Source: Duganella sp. 1411 (lineage in GTDB: Bacteria > Pseudomonadota > Gammaproteobacteria > Burkholderiales > Burkholderiaceae_D). Taken from it: DNA of 64,000 nt. The first letter of the stretch is position 1. Each line of letters opens with the position of its first letter. The stretch covers positions 496,001 to 560,000 of the forward strand of contig NZ_JAFICD010000001.1 in the NCBI RefSeq assembly GCF_017833525.1. The letters run 5' to 3'. Below are positions 26,845 through 36,368 of this stretch, one piece after another. The notes beneath the pieces were generated by a model, which saw only the letters and a program-made list of their open reading frames with translations, was not told the DNA's origin and made no database searches. The position numbers and the translations under genes are program-made.

Positions 26845-28176
26845 ATGTCTTCCCCGCAATTCGTGCATGCCTATGCGCGCCCTGGCCGTCCCCGCCCATG
26901 GTCGACGATCAGTCTCGTCCTCGCCCTCCTCGCCGCCGCCCCCGCCGCGCCGGCCGAGCCCCCGCAGCTCACGCTGGGTCAGGCCCAACAACTAGCGGTG
27001 GCCCGCTCGCGCCAGCTCGGCGCGCAGGATCAAGCGGCGCGGGCGGCCCTGGAAATGGCGGTCGCGGCCGGCCAGCCGCCCGATCCCGTGCTCACGGTCG
27101 GCGTCGACAATCTGCCCGTCAGCGGCCCCGATCGGCTCAGTGCGGGCAGCGATTTCATGACCATGCGCCGCGTCGGCGTGTCGCAGGAACTGACGCGCGC
27201 CGACAAACTGCGCTGGCGCGCCGCGCGCCTCGAGCGCGAAGCCGACAAGGCGCATGCGGAAAAGGAGCTGGCCACGGCCGCGATCCAGCGCGACACCGCG
27301 CTTGCCTGGCTGGATGTGTTTTACACGGAACAGATGGCCGAGGTTGTTGCCGGGCAGGCAGCCACGTCGCGCCAGGAAATCGAAGCCGCCGAGGCCGCCT
27401 ATCGCGGCGGGCGCGGCAGCCAGGTCGACATCCTCGCCGCCCGCGCCGGCTTGCTCACGCTCGATGACCGTGGCAGCGACATCGGCCGCCGGCTGCGTGT
27501 CGCCCAGACCATGCTGGCCCGGTGGACCGGCGGCCAGGCGGGCGTGGCCGGCGCGCCCGACATCGACAGCGTCCGCCTGGACCCGTCCTCGCTCGACCGC
27601 GACCTGGCCCACCATCCGCAAATCGCGGTGCTCAACAGGCAGGAGGACATCGCCCAAGCCGAGGTGAATCTGGCGCAGGCCAACCGGCGCCCGGACTGGA
27701 GCGTGGAGCTCGCGTTCCAGCAACGCGGCTCGGCCTACTCGAACATGGTGTCGATCGGGATTTCGGTGCCGCTGCAGTGGGACAGGAAGAACCGGCAGGA
27801 CCGCGAGCTGGGCGCGAAACTGGCGCTGGTCGAGCAGGCCAAGGCCGAGCGTGAAGAGAAGCTGCGCGACCACGTCGCCGAGACGCGCTCGCTGATCGTC
27901 GAGTGGCAAAGCGGAAAGGAGCGGATCTCCCGGTACAGGCGCGAGGTGCTGCCGCTGGCCGGCGAACGCAGCCAGGCCACGCTGGCCGCCTATCGTGGCG
28001 GCAAAACCACCTTGGCCGAAGTGCTGGCGGCAAGGCGCAACGAGGCGGAAACGCGCATGCAAGCGTTGCAGCTGGAACTCGATACCGCGCGGCTATGGGC
28101 GCAACTGAATTTCCTCGTCCCGGAAGGCGAATCCGCCCGGCCAGCCGCCACCAACTATCCACAGGAATCCCAATGA
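26845..28176 (+). CDS. cusC: TolC-family outer-membrane channel (CusC/CzcC-like)
   Basis: This 443-residue protein has a signal region ending near APAEP (about residue 38). It shows the two-fold TolC pattern: LTLGQAQQLAVARSRQL at the start, PDPVLTVGVDNLP, then long coiled helices, and a second half with the AQAEVNLAQANRRPDW stretch. This is the CzcC-like branch found with metal RND pumps. No lipobox Cys is seen, unlike E. coli CusC. The stop overlaps the start of the next gene (ATGA). Confidence 0.85.
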   Translation: MSSPQFVHAYARPGRPRPWSTISLVLALLAAAPAAPAEPPQLTLGQAQQLAVARSRQLGAQDQAARAALEMAVAAGQPPDPVLTVGVDNLPVSGPDRLSAGSDFMTMRRVGVSQELTRADKLRWRAARLEREADKAHAEKELATAAIQRDTALAWLDVFYTEQMAEVVAGQAATSRQEIEAAEAAYRGGRGSQVDILAARAGLLTLDDRGSDIGRRLRVAQTMLARWTGGQAGVAGAPDIDSVRLDPSSLDRDLAHHPQIAVLNRQEDIAQAEVNLAQANRRPDWSVELAFQQRGSAYSNMVSIGISVPLQWDRKNRQDRELGAKLALVEQAKAEREEKLRDHVAETRSLIVEWQSGKERISRYRREVLPLAGERSQATLAAYRGGKTTLAEVLAARRNEAETRMQALQLELDTARLWAQLNFLVPEGESARPAATNYPQESQ

Positions 28177-29456
28177 AGAACAAGAAAATAGCGGCGCTTC
28201 TGATCGCAATCGCCGTCGCCGCCGGCGGCTACGCGGCCTACCGGTACGGCCTGCGCCAAGGCATGCAAGCCATGCCGGCCGAGACCGGCGCAACAGCGGC
28301 CCCCTCCGGCGCGGCCGCCGGCAAGCCACTCTATTGGCACGATCCGATGGTGCCCGGCCAGAAGTTCGACAAGCCCGGCAAGTCGCCGTTCATGGACATG
28401 GAGCTGGTGCCGGTCTACGCGAGCGCCGGCGCCGATAACGATGATGGCGCCGTCGCCGTAAGACCCGGCGTCCAGCAGAACCTGGGCGTGCGCACGGCGC
28501 TGGTCACCACCGGCAGGCTGCCCTCCGGGCTGGTCGCGGTCGGCAGCGTCGCGTACAACGAGCGCGAGGTGGCGCTGGTCCAGGCCCGCGGCAACGGGTT
28601 TATCGAGCGCTTGTACGTACGCGCTCCGCTCGATCCGGTCAGGCAGGGACAGCCGCTGGCCGAGCTGTACGTCCCCGACTGGATCGCGACGCAGGAGGAA
28701 TACCTGGCCGCCCGCCGCATGCACGGAGGCGACACCGCATCGTTGGTCGATGGGGCCCGCCAGCGCATGCGGCTGGCCGGTATGAGCGACGCGCAGATCC
28801 GGCTGGTCGAGTCCAGCGGCAAGGTCCACCCACGCGTCACCGTTTCGGCGCCGGTCAGCGGCGTGGTCGCCGAGCTGGGCGCGCGCGAAGGCATGACTGT
28901 GGCATCGGGAGCGCAGCTGTTCCGCATCAACGGCCTGTCCACGGTCTGGGTCAACGCGGAAGTGCCGGAGAACCTGGCTGCCAAGGTGCGGCCCGGCGAC
29001 GCCGTCGAGGCCCGTACCCCGGCGCTGCCGGGTCGCGTCTTCAAGGGCAAGGTCGGCGCGGTCTTGCCGGAGGTGAGCGCGGCCACGCGCACGCTCAAGG
29101 CGCGGATCGAGCTGACCAACACAGGCGGACAACTGGTCCCCGGCATGTTCGCCACGATCACCTTCGCCTCCGGCCGTGGCGCCGACACGCTGCTGGTGCC
29201 GTCGGAGGCGCTGATCCAGACCGGCGCGCGCAGCGTCGTGATCCTGGCCCTGGACGGCGGCAAGTTCCAGCCGGTCGACGTCGAAGCGGGCGCCGAAAGC
29301 GATGGCATGACCGAGATCCGCAAGGGCCTGGCGGCGGGGCAGAAGATCGTGCTGTCGGGCCAGTTCCTGCTCGACTCCGAGGCCAGCCTGAAGGGGACGG
29401 CGACCCGCATGGACGACATGCGGAGGTCCCCTGCCCCGGCGGGAGCGAAGAAATGA
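28173..29456 (+). CDS. cusB: CusB-type periplasmic adaptor of a Cu/Ag RND pump
   Basis: The start at 28173 overlaps the stop of the TolC gene; the frame is open far upstream but non-coding there. The 427-residue protein has an N-terminal signal anchor, then a heavy-metal-binding domain ([17 protein letters not shown] with MDMELVPVY, about residues 53-83), then barrel, lipoyl and hairpin parts ([32 protein letters not shown]) and a membrane-proximal domain. Met-rich MDME is typical of CusB. It links CusA to the outer-membrane channel. Confidence 0.9.
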   Translation: MKNKKIAALLIAIAVAAGGYAAYRYGLRQGMQAMPAETGATAAPSGAAAGKPLYWHDPMVPGQKFDKPGKSPFMDMELVPVYASAGADNDDGAVAVRPGVQQNLGVRTALVTTGRLPSGLVAVGSVAYNEREVALVQARGNGFIERLYVRAPLDPVRQGQPLAELYVPDWIATQEEYLAARRMHGGDTASLVDGARQRMRLAGMSDAQIRLVESSGKVHPRVTVSAPVSGVVAELGAREGMTVASGAQLFRINGLSTVWVNAEVPENLAAKVRPGDAVEARTPALPGRVFKGKVGAVLPEVSAATRTLKARIELTNTGGQLVPGMFATITFASGRGADTLLVPSEALIQTGARSVVILALDGGKFQPVDVEAGAESDGMTEIRKGLAAGQKIVLSGQFLLDSEASLKGTATRMDDMRRSPAPAGAKK

Positions 29457-32400
29457 TCGCGAAACTGATACGCTGGTCGATCACCAACCGCTTCCTGGTC
29501 CTGCTGGCGACCGTTTTCATCGCCGCGTGGGGCGTGTGGTCGCTGGCGCGCACGCCGCTCGACGCGCTTCCCGACCTGTCGGACGTGCAGGTGATCATCC
29601 GCACGACCTATCCGGGCCAGGCGCCGCAAATCGTGGAAAACCAGGTGACCTACCCGCTGACGACCACCATGCTGTCGGTCCCCGGCGCCAAGACCGTGCG
29701 CGGCTATTCCTTCTTCGGCGACTCCTTCGTCTACATCCTGTTCGAGGACGGCACCGATCCCTATTGGGCCAGGTCGCGCGTGCTCGAATACCTGAACCAG
29801 GTGCAAGCGCGCCTGCCGGCGCAAGCGAAAACGGCGCTCGGCCCGGACGCGACCGGCGTGGGCTGGATCTACGAATATGCGCTGGTCGACCGCAGCGGCA
29901 AGCTCGACTTGTCGCAGCTGCGGGCCTACCAGGACTGGTTCCTGAAGTTCGAGCTGAAGGCGGTGCCGAACGTGTCCGAAGTGGCCAGCGTGGGCGGCAT
30001 GGTGCGGCAATACCAGATCGTGCTCGACCCCGACAAGCTGCGCGCCTATGCCATCCCGCACGGCAAGGTGATCGAGGCGGTCCAGCGCGCCAATCAGGAA
30101 ACCGGCGGCTCCGTGCTGGAGCTGGGCGAGGCGGAGTACATGGTGCGCGCGTCCGGTTACCTGCGCTCGCTCGACGACTTCCGTAAAATTCCCCTGATGA
30201 CGTCGGAGGGCGGCGTGGCCGTGCGCCTGGGCGACGTGGCGCGCGTGCAGCTGGGGCCGGAGATGCGGCGCGGCATGGCCGACCTCGACGGCCAGGGCGA
30301 AGTGGCCGGCGGCGTGATTGTCATGCGCTCCGGGAAGAACGCGCTGCAGACCATCGACGCCGTCAAGGCCAAAGTCGCCAGTCTCAAGGCGAGCCTGCCG
30401 GCCGGCGTGGAGATCGTCCCCGTGTACGACCGCTCCAACCTGATCAAGCGCGCGGTCGACAACCTCGAGCACAAGCTGATCGAGGAGTTCATCGTCGTCG
30501 CCGTCGTTTGCGCGCTGTTCCTGTTTCATCTCCGCTCGGCGCTGGTGGCCATCGTCTCCCTGCCCCTCGGCATCTTGATCGCCTACATCGTCATGTCGTA
30601 CCAAGGCGTGAACGCCAACATCATGTCCCTGGGCGGCATCGCGATCGCCATCGGCGCCATGGTTGACGCGGCGGTCGTGATGATCGAGAACGCCCACAAA
30701 CACATCGAGGCATGGAATCACGCCCATCCGGGCCCAAAGCTGTCGGGCGACGCCCAATGGACCGTGATCGGCGACGCGGCGGCCGAAGTCGGCCCGGCGC
30801 TGTTTTTCTCGCTGCTGATCATCGTGCTGTCCTTCATCCCGGTGTTCACGCTGGAAGCTCAGGAGGGGCGCCTGTTCGCGCCGCTGGCGTTCACGAAAAC
30901 CTACGCGATGGCGGCGGCGGCCGGCCTGGCCGTGACATTGATCCCCGTGTTGATGGGCTACCTGATTCGCGGGCGCATCCCGGACGAACAGAAAAACCCG
31001 CTGAACCGATGGCTGATCGCGCTCTACCGGCCGTTGCTGGAGATCGTGCTGCGCCATCCCAAGGCCACGCTGGTGGCCGCCGGCCTGGTCGCGCTGGCGA
31101 CGGTCTGGCCGATGGCGCGGCTGGGCGGCGAATTCATGCCGCCGCTGGACGAGGGCGACCTGCTGTACATGCCATCGGCCCTGCCCGGCATCGGCGCCGG
31201 CAAGGTCGCGCAGCTGCTGCAGCAGACCGACCGCCTGATCAAGACCGTGCCGGAAGTGCAAACCGTGTTCGGCAAGGCCGGCCGGGCCGAGTCCGCCACC
31301 GATCCGGCGCCGCTGGAAATGTTCGAGACGACGATCCAGTTCAAGCCGCGCGACCAGTGGCGCCCGGGCATGACCACCGACAAACTGGTCGCGGAGCTCG
31401 ACCGCATCGTCAAGGTGCCGGGACTGTCCAACGTCTGGGTGCCGCCGATCCGCAACCGGATCGACATGCTGGCCACCGGCATCAAGAGTCCGGTCGGCGT
31501 CAAGGTGGCCGGCGCCAGCCTGCGCGAGATCGACCGCATCGCCGGGGACATCGAGCGGGTCGTCAAGGGCGTGCCGGGCGTGTCGTCGGCCCTGGCCGAA
31601 CGGCTCAACGGCGGCCGCTACGTCGACATCGAGATCGACCGCGACGCGGCGGCGCGCTATGGCCTCAATATCGCCGACGTGCACAGCGTCGTGGCTAGCG
31701 CCATCGGCGGCGACAACATCGGCGAGACGGTCGAAGGCTTGCAGCGCTTTCCGATCAACGTGCGCTATCCGCGCGAGGTGCGCGACTCGGTCGAGAAATT
31801 GCGCGGCCTGCCGGTGCTGACCGCGCGCGGCGCCCAGATACGCCTGGGCGACGTGGCCACGGTCCGCATCGACGACGGACCGCCCATGCTCAAGAGCGAG
31901 AACGCGCGCTTATCGGGCTGGGTGTACGTCGACATCCGCGGCCGCGATCTGAGCTCCGCCGTCCATGAGATGCAGCGGCGGGTGGCCAGGGAGGTGGCGC
32001 TACCGGCCGGCTACTCCGTGTCCTGGTCCGGGCAGTTCGAATACCTGGAGCGCGCGACCGCCAGGCTCAAAGTGGTCGTGCCGATGACGTTGTTGATCAT
32101 CTTCGTGCTGTTGTACCTGACCTTCAAACGCGTCGACGAGGCGGCGCTGATCATGGCGACGCTGCCGTTCGCGCTGGCCGGCGGCATCTGGCTGCTGTGG
32201 GCGCTCGGACACAATCTGTCGGTGGCGAGCGGTGTCGGCTTCATCGCGCTGGCTGGCGTGTCGGCCGAATTCGGCGTGATCATGTTGCTGTACCTTAAGC
32301 ACGCGTGGGAGGCGCGGCAGGCGCGCGGCACTCCGGGCGAGGCCGAGCTGCTCGACGCCATCCGCGAAGGCGCCGTGCTGCGGGTCCGGCCGAAGGCGAT

Positions 32401-32611
32401 GACGGTTGCCGTGATCATCGCCGGCCTGGTGCCGGTCATGGTGGGATCGGGCACCGGCTCCGAGGTCATGCAGCGTATCGCGGCGCCGATGGTCGGCGGC
32501 ATGATCACCGCGCCGCTGCTGTCGATGTTCGTCGTGCCGGCCGTGTATCTGCTGATGCGGCGCCGCTCCATCCAGCCGCGGACCGGGGCCGGCCAGGTGG
32601 AGGTTGCTTAA
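29453..32611 (+). CDS. cusA: CusA-type heavy-metal efflux RND transporter
   Basis: This 1052-residue protein matches the CusA length. The TM4-region motif [21 protein letters not shown] and the following [22 protein letters not shown] are close to E. coli CusA and mark the Cu/Ag subfamily rather than divalent-cation CzcA. Other family stretches are [15 protein letters not shown] near the N-terminus and [17 protein letters not shown] at about 560. It exports Cu(I)/Ag(I) using the proton gradient. Its start overlaps cusB by 4 bp. Confidence 0.93.
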   Translation: MIAKLIRWSITNRFLVLLATVFIAAWGVWSLARTPLDALPDLSDVQVIIRTTYPGQAPQIVENQVTYPLTTTMLSVPGAKTVRGYSFFGDSFVYILFEDGTDPYWARSRVLEYLNQVQARLPAQAKTALGPDATGVGWIYEYALVDRSGKLDLSQLRAYQDWFLKFELKAVPNVSEVASVGGMVRQYQIVLDPDKLRAYAIPHGKVIEAVQRANQETGGSVLELGEAEYMVRASGYLRSLDDFRKIPLMTSEGGVAVRLGDVARVQLGPEMRRGMADLDGQGEVAGGVIVMRSGKNALQTIDAVKAKVASLKASLPAGVEIVPVYDRSNLIKRAVDNLEHKLIEEFIVVAVVCALFLFHLRSALVAIVSLPLGILIAYIVMSYQGVNANIMSLGGIAIAIGAMVDAAVVMIENAHKHIEAWNHAHPGPKLSGDAQWTVIGDAAAEVGPALFFSLLIIVLSFIPVFTLEAQEGRLFAPLAFTKTYAMAAAAGLAVTLIPVLMGYLIRGRIPDEQKNPLNRWLIALYRPLLEIVLRHPKATLVAAGLVALATVWPMARLGGEFMPPLDEGDLLYMPSALPGIGAGKVAQLLQQTDRLIKTVPEVQTVFGKAGRAESATDPAPLEMFETTIQFKPRDQWRPGMTTDKLVAELDRIVKVPGLSNVWVPPIRNRIDMLATGIKSPVGVKVAGASLREIDRIAGDIERVVKGVPGVSSALAERLNGGRYVDIEIDRDAAARYGLNIADVHSVVASAIGGDNIGETVEGLQRFPINVRYPREVRDSVEKLRGLPVLTARGAQIRLGDVATVRIDDGPPMLKSENARLSGWVYVDIRGRDLSSAVHEMQRRVAREVALPAGYSVSWSGQFEYLERATARLKVVVPMTLLIIFVLLYLTFKRVDEAALIMATLPFALAGGIWLLWALGHNLSVASGVGFIALAGVSAEFGVIMLLYLKHAWEARQARGTPGEAELLDAIREGAVLRVRPKAMTVAVIIAGLVPVMVGSGTGSEVMQRIAAPMVGGMITAPLLSMFVVPAVYLLMRRRSIQPRTGAGQVEVA

Positions 32612-32614
32612 GAT

Positions 32615-33667
32615 CTAGTGCCGATGGCGATGGTGGATATCCGGGTAGTGTGGATGGCTGTGCCTTAGCGGCGCGTGGTGGTGCGCATGCGTGTGCGGCT
32701 CGGCGCCGTCCCAGTCGAAGTCGTGCTCATGCTGGTGGTGCTCGTCATGGCGGTGCCCATGCGCGTGCGACATCGGCGGGTGTTCATGCGTGTGCGCATG
32801 CGATTCGGTCAGGTGCAACCAGATCCCGCCCGCCATCAACGCCGCGGCGACCCAGAACAAGGGCGCGGGCACCTCACCGAGCATCAGCAGCGACAGCGCC
32901 GCGCCGGCAAATGGCGCGGCGGAGAAATAGGCGCCGGTGCGGGCCGTCCCAAGATGGCGCAGCGCCAGCACGAACAGCACCAGGCTCAGGCCGTAGCCGC
33001 AAAAGCCGACCACGCCGGCCAGCAATACCGTAGGCGCCGCCGGCATGCTTGCGCCCAGCGCCAATCCAATCCCCAGGTTGACCGTTCCGGCCACCAATCC
33101 TTTGGCGCCGGCGATCTGCAACGGGTCGCTGGCCGATACCTTGCGCGTCAGGTTATTGTCGATGGCCCAGCACAGGCAGGCGCCGATGATGGCGAGCGCA
33201 CCCCACGGCGGCCCGGTAACGGGCGCCTGGTCCCACGACAGCAGCGCGCCGGCCGCGACAATGAGCAGCATGCCGGTGAAAATGCGGCGGTCGAAGTTCT
33301 CCTTGAACACGAACCAGGCCAGCATCGACGTCAACACCCCTTCCATATTCAGCAGCAGCGAGGCCGCCGAGGCGGAGACGCTGATCAGTCCCGCCATCAG
33401 CAGCAACGGCCCGGCCACCCCGCCGGCGGCGATCGCGCCGGCGAACCAGGGCAGGTCACGGCGGGTCAGCGCGACCGGTTGGTCCGGGTCGTTGCGCTTG
33501 ACGAGCGCGCGCACCGCGTAGCAGATCAGCAGCCCGATGCCGCTGCCGAGGTAAAGCAGGCCGGCCAGTGTCAAGGGCGGCACCTGGCCGACCAGGGTCT
33601 TGGCGAAAGGGGTACTGGCGCCGAACAGGGCGGCGGCCAGCAGCGCGTAGATGACACCTATATGCAT
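32615..33667 (-). CDS. EamA/DMT-family transporter with His-rich C-terminus
   Basis: The ATG at 33667 gives 350 residues starting HIGVIYALLAAALFGAS, a normal EamA TM1; a longer start at 33724 is possible. Ten hydrophobic segments in two EamA repeats are followed by a cytoplasmic-type tail of about 60 residues very rich in His (HAHTHEH, HGHRHDEHHQHEHD, HTHAHHH). The tail suggests that it senses or carries a transition metal. It converges on cusA with only three bases between the stop codons, but is on the other strand, so shared function is only suggested. Confidence 0.85.
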   Translation of the reverse strand: MHIGVIYALLAAALFGASTPFAKTLVGQVPPLTLAGLLYLGSGIGLLICYAVRALVKRNDPDQPVALTRRDLPWFAGAIAAGGVAGPLLLMAGLISVSASAASLLLNMEGVLTSMLAWFVFKENFDRRIFTGMLLIVAAGALLSWDQAPVTGPPWGALAIIGACLCWAIDNNLTRKVSASDPLQIAGAKGLVAGTVNLGIGLALGASMPAAPTVLLAGVVGFCGYGLSLVLFVLALRHLGTARTGAYFSAAPFAGAALSLLMLGEVPAPLFWVAAALMAGGIWLHLTESHAHTHEHPPMSHAHGHRHDEHHQHEHDFDWDGAEPHTHAHHHAPLRHSHPHYPDIHHRHRH

Positions 33668-33792
33668 AACATGATCCAGAACCGAGTGGGCAGAAATAGC
33701 CGGGTCCGGTATGACCGATCCCATGGCCGTTCATTTTACGGCCACGTCGCCGACACGGGTGGTTTTATCGGTAGGGCAAACACCGGCGCCTT

Positions 33793-33812
33793 CCAGGACT
33801 ATTTTGTCCTGG
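33793..33812. promoter_or_regulatory. Upstream dyad 1 of the eCIS control region
   Basis: The perfect dyad CCAGGAC-N6-GTCCTGG lies about 178 bp upstream of the expected start site of the sigma-54-like promoter. The loop is TATTTT and no T-run follows, so it is not a terminator. Confidence 0.6.
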
Positions 33813-33874
33813 CCCGCCAAAAGCCCCCCCGGCTGCCCTGGTGATGCGCGCCGACCGCGATTTCCACTCCCGGG

Positions 33875-33894
33875 CCATGACAAATTTGTCCTGG
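33875..33894. promoter_or_regulatory. Upstream dyad 2 of the eCIS control region
   Basis: CCATGAC-N6-GTCCTGG is the same motif as dyad 1 with one arm mismatch, 82 bp closer to the promoter (about eight helical turns). Its core GACAAATTTGTC is itself a perfect palindrome. Confidence 0.6.
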
Positions 33895-33954
33895 CGCGCA
33901 CCGGCGCGCGCTAAAAACGTCTTTTAAATCAGCCGCATAGATTCTTCGCCCGGG

Positions 33955-33970
33955 TGGCATCGCATTTGCT
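33955..33970 (+). promoter_or_regulatory. Sigma-54-type promoter before the eCIS operon
   Basis: TGGCATCGCATTTGCT matches TGGCAYG-N4-TTGCW with the invariant GG and GC at the correct -24/-12 spacing. The predicted start near 33981 lies 23 bp before the first eCIS ATG. Apart from this promoter and the two dyads, the 336 bp gap 33668-34003 shows nothing else. Confidence 0.55.
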
Positions 33971-34003
33971 CTATCAGAGGGTAATTGGCCTGTGGGCTGC
34001 GAC

Positions 34004-34303
34004 ATGGAACCGAACCCATCCGAATGGAGACTTGTCACCGAGCTGTCGACCTATTGGTGTGAACATCCGCTCGCCTGCGACACCGCCGAAGGTATACGGC
34101 GCTGGTGGCTGGCCGGCGGGCTGGATGTTCCAGGCGATGTCGTCGCGGCGGCCTTGGCGTGGATGGTGGCGCGCAATCTTGTCGCGGTGTCGACCGCTGC
34201 GGACGGACGCATCCGTTTTCGCCGCCGGGTGGACGTCGACATGGCCAAGCTGCGGCGTCTGGCCGGGATGCATCCGGACGCCTCCGAACCTGATGGATAT
34301 TGA
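34004..34303 (+). CDS. Small winged-helix-like protein, first gene of the eCIS operon
   Basis: This 99-residue protein runs from ELSTYWCEHPLACDTAEGIRRWW through DVVAAALAWMVARNLVAV to DGRIRFRRR. The helix-helix-helix-wing order looks like a winged-helix fold. Small proteins of this kind often open eCIS loci. It may be a regulator or an assembly factor; I cannot tell. Its end overlaps the open frame of the next gene. Confidence 0.65.
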   Translation: MEPNPSEWRLVTELSTYWCEHPLACDTAEGIRRWWLAGGLDVPGDVVAAALAWMVARNLVAVSTAADGRIRFRRRVDVDMAKLRRLAGMHPDASEPDGY

Positions 34304-34313
34304 TCGAGACGCT

Positions 34314-34940
34314 ATGTACACCAGCCTGGCCGCGACAAGTGGAACCATCCGTCAATTGCTGGCCGAAGCGATGGCCAGCGATATCGGGCCGTCCGGCCTC
34401 GCCTCGTTTTTCACCGGGACCACGGTGGTGTCGCTCGAGACGCCGCAGGAGATGATGTCGGCCAGCCGCCAGGGTTTGTCGGTCTGGCTGTACCGCGTCA
34501 CCCGCGACGACAATCGCCTCAACGATCCGCCCGTGGTGCGCACGCTGCCCACCGGCCGCACCGAGATCGTGCCGCCGCCGCTGCCGCTGCGGCTGCACTA
34601 CCTGATCACGCCGATCGCCACCGGCAGCGCGGACAGCCCGGAGACCGAACAACGGATACTGGGACGTGCTTTGCAGCTGTTCCACACCTACCCGGTCCTG
34701 GCCGGCGCGCTGCTGCGTTCCGACCTGGCCGGCAGCGACGCCGAGGTGCATGTGCATCTGGAGGCGCTCGGGCTGGAAGAGATCACCCGCGTATGGGAGG
34801 CGCTCGAGGGCTCCTACCAGCTGTCGGTGTCGTACGAGGTCACGCTGGCGAACATCCAGAGCGAGGCGGCGCCGCTGCGCGTCGAACTGGTCGAATCGGT
34901 GCGGGCCGACATGGCCGCCATCGTGGCGCGGGGAGCCTGA
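34314..34940 (+). CDS. DUF4255 protein, tail terminator/cap (Afp16/Pvc16-like)
   Basis: This 208-residue protein starts MYTSLAATSGTIRQLLAEA, the typical DUF4255 opening; an in-frame ATG at 34293 would add seven residues. The family pattern continues with LSVWLYRVTRDDN, RLHYLITPIA, EQRILGRALQLFHTYPVL, and EEITRVWEALEGSYQLSVSYEV near the end. In Afp/PVC particles this protein caps the tube and sets the tail end. Its stop lies one base before the next ATG. Confidence 0.88.
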   Translation: MYTSLAATSGTIRQLLAEAMASDIGPSGLASFFTGTTVVSLETPQEMMSASRQGLSVWLYRVTRDDNRLNDPPVVRTLPTGRTEIVPPPLPLRLHYLITPIATGSADSPETEQRILGRALQLFHTYPVLAGALLRSDLAGSDAEVHVHLEALGLEEITRVWEALEGSYQLSVSYEVTLANIQSEAAPLRVELVESVRADMAAIVARGA

Positions 34941-34941
34941 C

Positions 34942-36351
34942 ATGCCGCGCCGCCTGGTCTCCGCCGAAGCGCTGCAGTACACCATCGCCGATGACGATCC
35001 GCTGCCGGCCGGCATGGCCTGGTGGGCCGTGCTGCGCGCCCGCGTGATCGACGAGCTGACGCTGGCGCCGCCGCGCACCCCGATCCGGCTGACCAGCAAC
35101 CTGGTGGCGGCCACCCCGCGCGTGGGCGACGGCGGCTATTGCGGCCTGGTGGCACGGCCGCGCGATGTCGCCCATGCGCTGCTGACGCCGGGCGCGCTGG
35201 CGGCGGCGGTCGAGGCGCCGGGCTTCCTGCCGCGCGACCTGACCCCGGCCGTCGACGCCGCGCGGCGCGCGCTCAACACCGCCGCCGCCGCCGGCGACCC
35301 CGCGCTCGACGTGCTGCCGCCCGATGGCCTGCCGCCGCAGTTCCGCCCCGGGCGCGGCGTGCTGGTGGCGCGCCCGGCGCCGGCCGGCGCCGATGAATTC
35401 AACGCGGTCGCCGCCAGCGCCAGCCCGCCGCCGCCCGGCCAGGTGCCGCTGGCCGATCCGGTCGGCGCGCCGCATGCGCTCAACACGCGCGTGGCCGGCG
35501 TGCCGCTGGTGCTGCCGGACCAGCACCTGCACCGCGCCGGGCCGGTCAGGCTGCGCGGCCGCGCCCAGCGCCGCACCGGGCCGACCAGCATCGTGCCGGC
35601 GCTCGGCGCGCAGATCGGCATCGCCGGCATCTGGCTGGCCTACCCGCATACGCAAACGCAGGCGCCGGTGGCGCCGGATTTCTGCGCCATCGCCCCCGGC
35701 CTGCGCTTTCCGCACCCGGTCGGCGCGCCGATCCAGCGCGGCACCTTCAACGCCGCCGGCGCGCCGCGCGGCCTGCGCCAATTCGCCCCGGCCGGCGCGC
35801 GCGCCATCGTGGTGGCGCCCAATCTCGGCCTGAACCCGGCCGGCGGCGACCTGTTGCGCCTCGGCGATCCGCTCGCCAGCGAGGACGAGATCGTCGTCAG
35901 CGCCGGCTTCGACGCCGTCGGCGACCCGAACGCGCCGGTGACGCTGCGCCTGACCGCGCCCACAGCCCACCTGCACCGCGCCCCCGGGGTGGTGCGCGAC
36001 ATCGCGCCCGCCGCGCTGGTGGCCGCCGGCGCCGTGGCGCGCGAGACGCTGCCCGGCGACCGCGTGCTGTTCGCCGCCGGCATCGGCGCCCTGCCCACGG
36101 CCAGCATGCTCGCCGTCGAACACGGCGCCGCGCGCGCGGCTTATTATCACGCCACCCAATATCCGTCGCACAGCGGCGGCGCCTTTTTCCACCAGCTGCC
36201 GCTCGACGCCGAGGGCCGCTTCGTATCGCCGCCGCTGGCGCGGGTCGCGCAGTTGCGCGTCATCGCCAGCCACCCGCTGCACCCGGCGCAGCAGCTTGAC
36301 GTCGCCCTCGATTACGGCGGCGACAACGTGCTCGCCATCGTATTCAGCTAA
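34942..36351 (+). CDS. eCIS-associated protein of unknown function with an N-terminal Ig-like segment
   Basis: This 469-residue protein, very Ala/Pro-rich, lies between the cap and sheath genes. The first 75 residues (VIDELTLAPPRTPIRLTS, GYCGLVARP) resemble a carboxypeptidase-regulatory-like beta sandwich. The rest has long beta-prone stretches and ends QQLDVALDYGGDNVLAIVFS. No enzyme motif is seen. It may be a particle surface or assembly protein. Confidence 0.55.
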   Translation: MPRRLVSAEALQYTIADDDPLPAGMAWWAVLRARVIDELTLAPPRTPIRLTSNLVAATPRVGDGGYCGLVARPRDVAHALLTPGALAAAVEAPGFLPRDLTPAVDAARRALNTAAAAGDPALDVLPPDGLPPQFRPGRGVLVARPAPAGADEFNAVAASASPPPPGQVPLADPVGAPHALNTRVAGVPLVLPDQHLHRAGPVRLRGRAQRRTGPTSIVPALGAQIGIAGIWLAYPHTQTQAPVAPDFCAIAPGLRFPHPVGAPIQRGTFNAAGAPRGLRQFAPAGARAIVVAPNLGLNPAGGDLLRLGDPLASEDEIVVSAGFDAVGDPNAPVTLRLTAPTAHLHRAPGVVRDIAPAALVAAGAVARETLPGDRVLFAAGIGALPTASMLAVEHGAARAAYYHATQYPSHSGGAFFHQLPLDAEGRFVSPPLARVAQLRVIASHPLHPAQQLDVALDYGGDNVLAIVFS

Positions 36352-36368
36352 CCCCAAGGAGAATGTCG

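Noticed and set aside
28415..31684. Very long minus-strand open frame opposite cusB/cusA
   Set aside because: It mirrors real RND genes in high-GC DNA, has His/Arg/Asp/Gly-biased composition and no family motifs.
33793..33812. Rho-independent terminator
   Set aside because: The stem is not followed by a T-run, and the same dyad recurs 82 bp further on, which fits a binding site better.
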